A DNA stretch of 64,000 nucleotides, taken from the NCBI RefSeq assembly GCF_026262505.1, contig NC_067204.1:10201797-10265796 (forward strand), in the 5' to 3' direction. Below, piece after piece: positions 20,913 through 29,759 of this stretch. Every line of letters starts with the position of its first letter. Position 1 is the stretch's first letter. Position numbers and translations under genes: made by a program. The notes beneath the pieces were generated by a model. The model was not told the origin of the DNA. It saw only the letters and a program-made list of their open reading frames with translations, and searched no databases. The stretch comes from Trichomonas vaginalis G3 (taxonomy: Eukaryota; Parabasalia; Trichomonadida; Trichomonadidae).

Positions 20913-21770
20913 ATGTATAGACAAATACCTTTATCTGTTGCGTTCAGTAGTGAAAACCCTGACGTCAAAATAAAGGGGAACAGAGTAACGTTTAAGTTTC
21001 CAACAGACTGGATTGTGAACATAAATGAAGAGAAGTACATTGGCATAACATCTATGTATATAACACGTGCTTTCAGAAAGGTTGACTTTATACTTCAAGT
21101 CGAGATAGAAAATGACGAACAGTCTTTAAGCGCCCAAAACATTCACATATACAAATACTTTAAAGACGATACAACATTGTTGCAATGTATGATTTCATTT
21201 AATGAGATGTTCGAGAAAAAGTTCAATATTGAAGTACAAACTTTACAGCCTTTACGTGAGTTTCTTGCACAACTGAAAGAAGAAGGTAGTCAGCCACAAC
21301 TTATAGACTTTCATTATGAATTTAATGAAAATGAAGATGGAACTCATGACTGTCAGTTTGTTATATATTCACCATTCAATGAAGTCGCTAAAAAGAAAGA
21401 AAATCCATTACGTATAAGGTTTCAAATCTCTGAACCCAATGAAGACTTCAAGAATGTTTTCAATTATGATGCAATACTTCCGAGGAAAAATGAATTTTCA
21501 AAGATTGTAACACCTGGCATTTGGGATAGAAAGCAAGCTATATTATATTCAAACTTAAGTAAGGGAGTTGAAAATGAGTTCATTGGTCATACAAGAACTT
21601 CACCACTGTCAAATCCTAAGTATTACAAGCTTACTGGCTTCAATCGTGAGTTTTGGATAGACATGTTCTCCACTCATGACCATAAGTGCCCAGTGTTCTT
21701 ACCTCCAGATGGGAAAGATTGTTTATACATTGAAGCACAATTGTTAAACTCTACAATAGCTGTATTGTAA
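20913..21770 (+). CDS. Putative minor capsid or penton-like protein 1, Polinton B
   Basis: The product has 285 residues, starts MYRQIPLSVAFSSENPDVKI, is beta-rich and ends FLPPDGKDCLYIEAQLLNST. The closing motif LPxDGKDxLxIExxL recurs at the end of the gene region 33886-34766 (LPKDGKDGLIIEMILIAY), so the two are probably paralogues. A jelly-roll minor capsid protein is expected in a Polinton and this is one candidate; no profile search was possible. The gene converges with PolB. Confidence 0.5.
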   Translation: MYRQIPLSVAFSSENPDVKIKGNRVTFKFPTDWIVNINEEKYIGITSMYITRAFRKVDFILQVEIENDEQSLSAQNIHIYKYFKDDTTLLQCMISFNEMFEKKFNIEVQTLQPLREFLAQLKEEGSQPQLIDFHYEFNENEDGTHDCQFVIYSPFNEVAKKKENPLRIRFQISEPNEDFKNVFNYDAILPRKNEFSKIVTPGIWDRKQAILYSNLSKGVENEFIGHTRTSPLSNPKYYKLTGFNREFWIDMFSTHDHKCPVFLPPDGKDCLYIEAQLLNSTIAVL

Positions 21771-21851
21771 ATGACCACATAGGCTTCGCCCATGCCGCTA
21801 GCGGCTTATTTTTATCACAAATGACCTCATTGCTGACAAAAATAAATGACC

Positions 21852-24800
21852 TCAGAACTTCAACTTACGAATAAAGCTTGTTTTAGTCGTTATTGAAAAG
21901 TTGAACTTTTCAGCAAAGCAAGGTTGACATGACTTACATAAGTCGAATGCAATCTCTTGACCATCATAAAGTGCTTTGTAAAGTTTCATTAAACTGAACT
22001 CAGAGTCTTTGTCATATGTTCCAACAGGTATGTGAATGTTCTTATCTTCATTGTAATAGCATTGTATAGCTTCAGGAAACATTTCATTAGCGGTTAAAGC
22101 AATAACATCTTGCTTCACGCCTTTCATTCTGCAGTGAAATGCAACTTCATTTAAATCATTCGTGAGTAAGTCTATGTAGGTCTTCTTTCCACAGAAAATA
22201 CTTTTATAAGCTAAACTTTGTTTTCCAGGTGTTATTTCTGCAAAGTCGCTATGAAATTGACCAAGGTTCTTTCCTATAAGTTCTCTACCGTATCTCTTCT
22301 TAAACTCTGCTGCAAGCTTTGGGATGTCTTCATTATATAAGTGCATACTGTCGGTATCCTGGTAAAATATTTGAAGACCCATGTCCTCTGCAGTACAGAA
22401 TACTTCATTCATAATACGTTTTGACATAGACAGAATATTAACACCAAGTGGACAGAAGTTAAAGTGTCTGCAAATGCTTTTCGTTAGCTTGAAAATAGTT
22501 TTATCTGAACCATCCAAACCTTCGAACTTCACTATATGGTTGTAATTTCTTATAGCATATCTTATAGCATCTTTGTCATCTACTATGGTTATTTTTGACT
22601 CAATAGGAGATAGAATAGTTTTGCCATAAATGCTGTTCAGAATGAGTTTTATAATTTCTTGTAAGGGGTTTTCTTCTTTCTTATACTTTAACCTTAACTC
22701 AAACAACTTCTTTACTTCATCTCTTATTCTCATATCTCTGTTTCCATCGTAATAGTATCCTTGCAACACTTCACATTTGACACCTTGATATTTTATGAGG
22801 TCTTGTAATGTTATATGGTCAACATACATGAGACAGCAAGTGTTTGAACTTCTTGGAACGTTAAGTTCTGGATTTAGTTCAGGGTCGCAAACTATTAAAT
22901 GAAAGTGTCTGGGTATACCAATCTCTGTTATCTTAATGAGAACAAAGAAGCCAGACATAAACTTTTCACCAATGGGTTCCTTTTGGTCATCATCGAATAA
23001 ATGTCTCATGAGATACTCTGTGTTTAACATTTCTTCCTTCAATACTTTTGGAATACCTTCTAAAGTATAAAGTCTTGCTATAGCTGAAGGATATAATGAA
23101 ACAGTGTCGAAGTCAGCAATGAGTTTCTTTTTGCTCTTTTGTTTCATGTTATCTGACAACATACATCTTCCACCTTGAATGCATCTCGAAATAAATTCTC
23201 TTGGTTTATTTGAGAGGTCATAAAGATTTCCATTCGGGAAGTATACTCTGTTCTCAAACAATTTGTTAGCAATTGAACAAATACTAACGTAGTCATAAAC
23301 GTTTAAATCAAACTCTTTCAATAAGTCATTGCGGAACTTTACAAAACCTTCTCTTAAAATTCTTACATCTTGTTTGCAGTAAAACGTGCTATATTTTTCT
23401 AAGTCGAAGTGGTTCTCATCTATTCTGCAACCTTTGATGGAATCTATGTTTTTCATAAATGTATCTGCATCCCGGATAAACTTACATGCTTCAGAAATGA
23501 CACCAGTTCTGTTGTCATTTGCTAACAAAACACTGCTGTAGTAGTTATATGGAAATACTTCTTTCGGTCCTGTTTGTAAGTTAAACATAGCAGGAAATAG
23601 TTTAAGCTTCTTATTTATAACACTGTAAGAGTCTTTTATAATAATTGCCCGTCCTTTATATAAACCAGTTATTTGCATTGTTCGTGAACCTTTAATGATG
23701 GGAGTTCCTTTCACTTCTGTCATGTGTCTTAAGATGAAGTTTATGTCATAACTGAGGTTGTGAAAATATATTAAACTCTTGTCAGGGAGTCTTTCCAAAA
23801 ATTCTGTTGCACAGTTTTGACCCCAAATGCTTTCACTCACTGAACCATCTTCACTGTCATAACAGATGTTAAAAGCTTTATGAAAGCCATCCGTACTACA
23901 CTCAAAGTCAGCAAAGAAAACGTGCTCAGGAATGAATTTACATTTAGCTTTATTTACTTCTTTTGACTCTGCTTTCTTCTTCAGTTGTACACAATACTTT
24001 GGAGCATATGTCAAATCTTTAAATGGTGCAAGGTTCTGTTTATATAAGTCAGTAGTATATGTGAAAAGTTCTCCATAAGAAATAGGTTCGAAATATTTGC
24101 ACTCCCACAATGTTTTCATAACATCCCATAACGGTGTTGTTCTATCATAACGAACTACATATTTATCTTCTCTCTTTGTATAAATCTTCATCTGTTTCTC
24201 AATGTTCATTCCACCACAAGCTTTGAGAATTTCTTTATAGTTTCGAATGAAGTATGTTGTCATTGGAAGTCTTTCATTTAGCATGTAGTGGTCTTCAACA
24301 AGAAGTAAGTCAATAGTTCTAACAGTTTCGCATTCTTTTGGTATATATCTCTTTATTTCATTATGTCTTGAGTCATTGAAATAACCAATGGTAACATTAA
24401 ATGCTATACCTGTTGCGTCAGAAATTTCTTGTACTTTACTTTGAGGAAAGTCTCTAACACGAATGACTTCTCTCATGTGGTCAATAGTTTCTTCATTTAC
24501 TCCAGCCTGAATGCAAGCATAAACGAAACAATTGTCCTCTGTCATAAGTATTGCAGTTCTTTTGTTCAGTTCATTGAAGATTTGGTAGCGTTCAAGATTT
24601 ATAGGTAATGTGCAAAGATACTTCCATAACTGACCGCTTCTCTTCTTATAAAACTTCTTTTCACCATTATCTTTCCAAAAGCTTTCTATAAGTGCTGGGT
24701 TTCCTGTTTGCTTAAGAGCTTCCAAAATGGCTTTCTGGTCATTTGTCAGTGTGCTTTCATCTCTATATGGTCTCTTTTTTGGTTTGCCTTTCTTTACATC

Positions 24801-25700
24801 TGACATCGTTAAGCCTTCATATTCTGTTAAATCATACATCTTTATTTCAGTAAGATTCTTTATGTTTGTCAAGAAGAAGTCATAGTGCATTTCAACAATA
24901 CCTGCAGCATTTGCTTCTATCTCTGATATAAAGTTCTCCTTCAAGAGCTGATGTAGTAATGTTCCAATATTATTGAGGTTTAACGTAGAACATTCATACT
25001 TTCCACCAAGTTTATAACATACCATCCATCTTTGTTGCGAGTTTATTTTAATTTTCTCTAAGAGTCTCATGAAAACCTTACCGAAATGTTTGTGTAAATA
25101 TTCTCTGTTTGGTTCATCTAAAGCTTCGATGTTAAAGTCAATGAGTCTATTGCCTGACTTCACATTTCTCTTCCTATTCTCTTCATCTTTCTTTAACCAT
25201 CTCTCACCTTCTTTTGGTTTGTCGTCAATGGAACGAATGACATCGTTAGCTTTGCGAACTTGTTCTATAGCACTTTTAAACATCTCTCTTCTCTGTTGTT
25301 TCAGTGTGTCGTCTCTTCTTCTTGTTTCACCAACGTTTGCATTTGTTATGTCAAACATTTCTTGACGAACATCATGCGAAAGAGCTTTACGAGTATGACC
25401 AACGTTCGCATTTGTTATGTCAAACATTTCTCTTCTTACTTCATGAGGTACTGAACGTCTATGATATAAGTCAATAGCAATGTCATTTAAAGGAAATGCT
25501 CTTGCATGGACTTCGTCCTCGCCGCGTTGCGGCTTTATGAACTCATGAATTCTATCATAACTTATTGCACCATTGTAGTCTTTAATGAAGTCAGCGAGTG
25601 CTTTTTTGTTTGTCGCGTAATGTTTTGCAACATCTATATTAGCTTCTGTAAGAAGTTGTTTTATTTCCGAGTGTTCTAACTTAGACAACTTCCGATACAT
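21852..25700 (-). CDS. Protein-primed family B DNA polymerase, 1282 residues
   Basis: The coding region looks whole. Exonuclease motifs are FFADFECST near residue 597 and YFHNLSYDINFILRH near 650. Polymerase motif A is DFDTVSLYPSA near 863, motif B is LILNSIYGKT near 1025 and motif C is YQDTDSMHLY near 1117. This is the protein-primed PolB that replicates Polintons from their ends. The N-terminal 580 residues contain an internal duplication (two EMFDITNANVG segments) and a conserved region with DNCFVYACI and LLVEDHYML. A GC-rich micro-repeat lies in frame near 25520-25545. The gene stands alone on the reverse strand between two unknown genes. Confidence 0.93.
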   Translation of the reverse strand: MYRKLSKLEHSEIKQLLTEANIDVAKHYATNKKALADFIKDYNGAISYDRIHEFIKPQRGEDEVHARAFPLNDIAIDLYHRRSVPHEVRREMFDITNANVGHTRKALSHDVRQEMFDITNANVGETRRRDDTLKQQRREMFKSAIEQVRKANDVIRSIDDKPKEGERWLKKDEENRKRNVKSGNRLIDFNIEALDEPNREYLHKHFGKVFMRLLEKIKINSQQRWMVCYKLGGKYECSTLNLNNIGTLLHQLLKENFISEIEANAAGIVEMHYDFFLTNIKNLTEIKMYDLTEYEGLTMSDVKKGKPKKRPYRDESTLTNDQKAILEALKQTGNPALIESFWKDNGEKKFYKKRSGQLWKYLCTLPINLERYQIFNELNKRTAILMTEDNCFVYACIQAGVNEETIDHMREVIRVRDFPQSKVQEISDATGIAFNVTIGYFNDSRHNEIKRYIPKECETVRTIDLLLVEDHYMLNERLPMTTYFIRNYKEILKACGGMNIEKQMKIYTKREDKYVVRYDRTTPLWDVMKTLWECKYFEPISYGELFTYTTDLYKQNLAPFKDLTYAPKYCVQLKKKAESKEVNKAKCKFIPEHVFFADFECSTDGFHKAFNICYDSEDGSVSESIWGQNCATEFLERLPDKSLIYFHNLSYDINFILRHMTEVKGTPIIKGSRTMQITGLYKGRAIIIKDSYSVINKKLKLFPAMFNLQTGPKEVFPYNYYSSVLLANDNRTGVISEACKFIRDADTFMKNIDSIKGCRIDENHFDLEKYSTFYCKQDVRILREGFVKFRNDLLKEFDLNVYDYVSICSIANKLFENRVYFPNGNLYDLSNKPREFISRCIQGGRCMLSDNMKQKSKKKLIADFDTVSLYPSAIARLYTLEGIPKVLKEEMLNTEYLMRHLFDDDQKEPIGEKFMSGFFVLIKITEIGIPRHFHLIVCDPELNPELNVPRSSNTCCLMYVDHITLQDLIKYQGVKCEVLQGYYYDGNRDMRIRDEVKKLFELRLKYKKEENPLQEIIKLILNSIYGKTILSPIESKITIVDDKDAIRYAIRNYNHIVKFEGLDGSDKTIFKLTKSICRHFNFCPLGVNILSMSKRIMNEVFCTAEDMGLQIFYQDTDSMHLYNEDIPKLAAEFKKRYGRELIGKNLGQFHSDFAEITPGKQSLAYKSIFCGKKTYIDLLTNDLNEVAFHCRMKGVKQDVIALTANEMFPEAIQCYYNEDKNIHIPVGTYDKDSEFSLMKLYKALYDGQEIAFDLCKSCQPCFAEKFNFSITTKTSFIRKLKF

Positions 25701-25751
25701 CTTTAGTAGGAAATAAAAAAATATTTTTTCGAAAAAATAAACTTAGAAAAA

Positions 25752-26129
25752 TTATTTCTTTATATATTTGCCATTCCGAACTTCGAAAAGATGTTTTATA
25801 CCAGCATAGAATTTTTCTCTAGAGCTTGGTCTTATATCGTTTTCATGACAATATTTTCTATATTCTTCATATAAAGCCTTTTTTTCATACATTTTATAAG
25901 GACAATCTAACCAGAATAGCGCATATCCATTTTCGTTATCTAGGTCTCTATATGTTTGTGGAATTTCGCTTTCTTCTGTTTGTAGAATTTCGCCTTCACT
26001 ATTTAGTTCTATGTATATATATTGTGGAATTTCGCTTTCTCTATTTAGTTCTATGTCTATATATTGTGGCTTAAAAGGATGTGGGCAAGAAGGGTCTGGC
26101 GCTATGTAAAAAGTTAATTTTTCTGTCAT
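25752..26129 (-). CDS. Unknown Polinton B protein with short internal repeats
   Basis: The product has 125 residues, starting MTEKLTFYIAPDPSCPHPFK. It has two or three copies of an IELNxExEIPQ unit (IDIELNRESEIPQYIYIELN), then an aromatic-rich helical domain (ALFWLDCPYKMYEKKALYEE). No family is recognised. It stands directly upstream of PolB on the same strand, 50 bases away, and may be expressed with it. Confidence 0.5.
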   Translation of the reverse strand: MTEKLTFYIAPDPSCPHPFKPQYIDIELNRESEIPQYIYIELNSEGEILQTEESEIPQTYRDLDNENGYALFWLDCPYKMYEKKALYEEYRKYCHENDIRPSSREKFYAGIKHLFEVRNGKYIKK

Positions 26130-26307
26130 CTTTTCTATCGGATAAAAAATATTTTTTGAAAAATTAGATTACATTTTTTTTAAGTTATTTTTCAAAATAA
26201 TTTAATATTTTTATTTTAATGAAACACATGCAAGATTGCAAGTTCTTTTCATACAATGCTCTCGCTACTGCTATCAAACAAGACAAATAAAGAAAATAAG
26301 AAAATAC

Positions 26308-26380
26308 GGCGCTGTCGCGGTTCGAACCACAGACCCTGACCCCTCCATAACACCACCTTAGACCACTGTGCTACGTAGCC
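26308..26380 (-). tRNA. tRNA-like sequence (73 bases), probably degenerate
   Basis: On the reverse strand a TAGCACAGTGGTC stretch fits an internal A box and GGTTCGAACC fits a B box, at the spacing normal for a tRNA gene of 73 bases. The ends pair partly (GGC with GCC), the D-arm pairs as CAC/GTG, and a T-arm is possible. I could not draw a convincing anticodon stem, so no amino acid is assigned. It lies in a gap between two Polinton genes and is followed by a T-rich tract. A tRNA pseudogene or tRNA-like element is the best reading. Confidence 0.4.
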
Positions 26381-26395
26381 TGTCGACATAAGATT

Positions 26396-26725
26396 TTATT
26401 TGACTTCAATTTCGTCGAATTCAGGAATAGTTAGTTTTTGATGCTGAATTTCAGCTAGTTTAGGTAAATGGTCGATGAGGTCCTCCATTTCATAAAGATA
26501 CTGTTCATTTGTTTCATCTTTCGCACTACAGTCTAAATTACTTGTTAAAAGTTCCTGCTTAATTTTTTGTATTTCTGTTTCGAAAGTAAATGAAGAAGGA
26601 ATGAAGCTTTCCATCTCTACTAACATAGATGTTGGATTCATGACTAACGAGTTTGGTGAAGTTGTTGTGGACAGAGTCCCGCCGTTCGCGGCTTGAATTG
26701 TTGTTGTGCCGATTGTTGAAATCAT
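26396..26725 (-). CDS. Unknown small Polinton B protein
   Basis: The product has 109 residues: a Thr/Ser-rich N terminus (MISTIGTTTIQAANGGTLST) and an acidic helical C-terminal half (LYEMEDLIDHLPKLAEIQHQ). No family is recognised. It stands between the tRNA-like sequence and the integrase gene. A GC-rich micro-repeat lies in frame near 26675-26705. The T-rich stretch upstream of the start is as in other genes of this element. Confidence 0.45.
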   Translation of the reverse strand: MISTIGTTTIQAANGGTLSTTTSPNSLVMNPTSMLVEMESFIPSSFTFETEIQKIKQELLTSNLDCSAKDETNEQYLYEMEDLIDHLPKLAEIQHQKLTIPEFDEIEVK

Positions 26726-26806
26726 ATCTTTTATACAAAATAAAAAATAAATAAAAATAAAACTAACTTTATTTTTTCTATCTTAAGGAAATTCACGAAA
26801 ATTCAA

Positions 26807-26857
26807 GAGGTGAAAAAACAGGTGAGAAAACAGGTGAAATCTCACCTCTTCACCTAT
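26807..26857. repeat. GGTGA/TCACC hairpin element, second copy
   Basis: The stretch holds AGGTGAAAAAACAGGTGAGA and then GGTGAAATCTCACC, the same hairpin as at 17661-17740 and 35525-35562. It lies just past the 3' end of the integrase gene on the reverse strand, so it may mark an RNA 3' end or be a protein-binding site. Confidence 0.55.
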
Positions 26858-26894
26858 AATATATTTTTGTCTGATTTACATCCAACGAAAAAGT

Positions 26895-27980
26895 TTAGAA
26901 GAATTTTCTTATTCTTTCTGGCATGTTTTTATCTTTCCAGTACTCCCGCTCTAATGGTCCCAGATGAGTTGGTTTAGATTCTCTCAAGTTCTTAGATGGT
27001 ATAACATCTTCAACGCCTCCTTCATATCTTACTTTATAAGTGTCATCGTTTATGTTGTAGTCAAGTATTTCAATAACCACTCCTCGCTTTGCTTCGTCAA
27101 TGGTTTCAGCAAGTTCGCCATTACTACTTTCAACTAATTTATGACGAGGGTAAAATGCTATGGAGTCGTCAGCAGCTTTTATAAGATATCCATTACCTTG
27201 CGTAGAGTCTACGATATAATAATTTCGACTTAACCTTAAACGTTTCTTTGTCAACGGTTTGTCGTCAAGAACTACACGAACTTTTGTTCCAGGAATGAGA
27301 GTAAATTGTGTTGAATTTCTGATATTTTGTGTTTGACTTCGTTTCTTTTGTATATACTTTTCTTCTTGTTGTTGTGTCATTGAATTTGGTGTATGTCCTG
27401 TTGTAGAATGTGTTGAGGAATTGTAAACTTCGATGAAATGTTTCATTGTTTCTTCGGTAAAGTCTCGCTCTTGATTTAAATCTCTGAGAGTCCTTATGAA
27501 GCGGTTAATGATACCGAGTATGTTATGGTTATGGTCTTCAGTAGTGTAGTGAGTTATGTTATGCTTAATGAGAAAATCTGTGATTTCATTGCTGAGATAT
27601 GCACTGTCTTGGTCTGATGTTAAAGTACTTGGGCTATGTTCTGCTACAAACTTTTGTAAAACTCTTAACACTTCACGAGTTCCTTTATTTTTCATTGGAT
27701 ATGCATATGCTTTACGAGTGTTAACATTAATGAAGATGAGGAATGGTTTATGTCCTCCTTTTCTGCTTTGAATGAGAGTGTCAAATTGGTATGCGTCAGG
27801 AGTGTTGGAGTAAATTGGTAAAAAGTAGTCGTAAGGGTTTATTTTTGTTTGATGTACAACATTTTTGTCAAAGAACCTTTTCACTTCAGCTCTGTTAGTA
27901 AATCCCGAACTCTTTGCAGCTTCATTGAATTTCTTAAAAGACCTCCATGGATGTTGTTCGAATACTTCTTTCAAGCTCAT
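26895..27980 (-). CDS. Polinton integrase (retroviral-type, rve)
   Basis: The product has 361 residues. A helical N-terminal domain (FEQHPWRSFKKFNEAAKSSG) is followed by the rve core from about residue 50 to 200, with DAYQFDTLIQSRKGGHKPF, TLTSDQDSAYLSNEI and RFIRTLRDLNQERDF. A C-terminal chromo-like domain follows (YKVRYEGGVEDVIPSKNL near residue 310-330). Integrases of this type insert Polintons and make a short target duplication. The gene looks open throughout. A related but distinct integrase occurs in family A (55100-56059). Confidence 0.88.
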   Translation of the reverse strand: MSLKEVFEQHPWRSFKKFNEAAKSSGFTNRAEVKRFFDKNVVHQTKINPYDYFLPIYSNTPDAYQFDTLIQSRKGGHKPFLIFINVNTRKAYAYPMKNKGTREVLRVLQKFVAEHSPSTLTSDQDSAYLSNEITDFLIKHNITHYTTEDHNHNILGIINRFIRTLRDLNQERDFTEETMKHFIEVYNSSTHSTTGHTPNSMTQQQEEKYIQKKRSQTQNIRNSTQFTLIPGTKVRVVLDDKPLTKKRLRLSRNYYIVDSTQGNGYLIKAADDSIAFYPRHKLVESSNGELAETIDEAKRGVVIEILDYNINDDTYKVRYEGGVEDVIPSKNLRESKPTHLGPLEREYWKDKNMPERIRKFF

Positions 27981-28040
27981 TTATGTAAAGTTAAAGATTT
28001 TATTCAAGACGGTAAGCCCGCAAAGCAGGCTCAAGCGCGT

Positions 28041-29759
28041 TCATTGAACGCGGTACCATGCAAATACAGTCACAAATGGTGGCATGTAATCTTTACCCGA
28101 GCCTGTTGGATTTGTTGTGAAAGTGTGTGAATGATTTCCTGTGGTTCCACAGAAAATACCTGTGCTTAAATCTACTGGGTCACTTGAAATATCATATCTA
28201 TGCATTCCCTGTCTATCCGAACCTGCTGCAAGATTTGTATAACCTCTTTTTGTTATTGAATGTGAATGACTACCTGTTGTGTTTGTAGTTCCTGTATGAG
28301 TGTGCGGTGGAAGGTTTGCTTCTTTAATTTTCTTCGAACCACCTGTTTGCTTTGAAGAGTTCGCACAGTATAAGAATTTATCTACAATCTGCTCCCACGT
28401 ACCGAAACCCAGAACTGTTGCTGGATTTATTGAGTTCATTGACGTATAAATAGAGCCTGCAGGATATAATGTTTGAAGTATTTCAGTCTTTAATGTTTGA
28501 AGCTCTGTTTTGTCAGCCTTCTTGTCATATAAATCTTGAGCAGTGAATTTAATATTATATTCATCCTTCATGACATAAACATCTTTACATCTAATGTTTC
28601 TCATCGTCGTTATGTCGTCATCCGATGTTAAACCTTGTGGAAAGTTAGGAGGTTTACAATATAATGCATCCCCACCAGTTTCTTCAACCGTTCCTTCAAT
28701 ACTTTCTATAGCAACAGTTGTAAAACTTGTATGTGTATGGTTCTTGTCAGCTTTACTGTCTAACATTGCTGGTAGTTCATGGGTTTCAAAGTTTCTGGCA
28801 TGACCTTCAATGTTCATACATTTACTATTTAAGGAGTTTAGTGTATCTTTTACGCTTGTAGTTGGATTCTCTAAAGGTGCACTTGAACCAAGGGTATAGT
28901 TCAATATTATGTCGTCTGCTCTAACAGTAGTGAAGAATTTATGTGTATGGTTCTTGTCGGCTTTACTGTCTAATGTAGCTTGAAGTTCATTTATATCGGA
29001 GATGTTGTGTTTATGAGATTTCAAAACTTTGTTCATTGCTTCGAGTTCAACTTTGTCAGCTTTACTTTTAATAGCATCTTCAAACGTTATTTTTGACTTA
29101 ACTCTCAAAGTAAATCTTGGTTCAACTAATACACCTTTAACAGAGAAAGTAGAGGCATAAATTTCATCGTTATAACTAAATGCTTCTGGTGCTTTACCCG
29201 TGTCATACTGTACAGTACAGCTTATGTCATAACCTTTAGCACGAATGTATTTATATCTTCTTTCATTGGGGTCTTCCGTCTTCACTTCTTCAGTTCGTGT
29301 TAAATATCCATGGTAGTCCGTTATAATCTGTTCGTCTGAAGTTATATAATGAACGTGGTTTTTATCTGCTTTTTCGGCTAATTTCTCTTCTATCTCATTT
29401 ATTTCAAGTTCATGCCTACCACCACCTCCCGAAGAAGTATTTTTCTTCAGCTCTTGAAGAACGTCCACTTCGCCATCTTTGGTGTCAATAATGAGACTTT
29501 GTGTTAAAACCTTTCCTGTCTTAATGGATGTTTGTAAAACTTCTTCTTCACCGTGTTCGGGGTCATGGTCGTCATCATATCTTGTGAAATCAGAGATGTT
29601 GTCATACATTAAGCATATCTGTCTCAAAAGTTCTGCTATTTGAAACTGGAACGAAAGATATACAGAACTTTCATCATCTCCTAAAGTCAAGTCTGCTTTC
29701 TTAAGTATTTCTTGAATGTATGCAATGAGAACAGAGTACCTTGGAAAATATTCGAACAA
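28041..29759 (-). CDS. Fibre protein with coiled-coil repeats and phage tail-collar tip
   Basis: The product has 572 residues. Repeated ADKNHTHKF/ADKVELEAM segments at about residues 130-330 are typical of phage tail fibres. The C-terminal 190 residues have the collar signature: YPAGSIYTSMNSINPATVLG, GTWEQIVDKFLYCANSSKQT, PPHTHTGTTNTTGSHSHSI and DYMPPFVTVFAWYRVQ. In phages this tip binds the host surface. The tip and the DNA after it resemble block C (61430-61800) far more than A1 does. The start overlaps the end of the collagen-like gene by about 70 bases in another frame. Confidence 0.8.
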   Translation of the reverse strand: MFEYFPRYSVLIAYIQEILKKADLTLGDDESSVYLSFQFQIAELLRQICLMYDNISDFTRYDDDHDPEHGEEEVLQTSIKTGKVLTQSLIIDTKDGEVDVLQELKKNTSSGGGGRHELEINEIEEKLAEKADKNHVHYITSDEQIITDYHGYLTRTEEVKTEDPNERRYKYIRAKGYDISCTVQYDTGKAPEAFSYNDEIYASTFSVKGVLVEPRFTLRVKSKITFEDAIKSKADKVELEAMNKVLKSHKHNISDINELQATLDSKADKNHTHKFFTTVRADDIILNYTLGSSAPLENPTTSVKDTLNSLNSKCMNIEGHARNFETHELPAMLDSKADKNHTHTSFTTVAIESIEGTVEETGGDALYCKPPNFPQGLTSDDDITTMRNIRCKDVYVMKDEYNIKFTAQDLYDKKADKTELQTLKTEILQTLYPAGSIYTSMNSINPATVLGFGTWEQIVDKFLYCANSSKQTGGSKKIKEANLPPHTHTGTTNTTGSHSHSITKRGYTNLAAGSDRQGMHRYDISSDPVDLSTGIFCGTTGNHSHTFTTNPTGSGKDYMPPFVTVFAWYRVQ

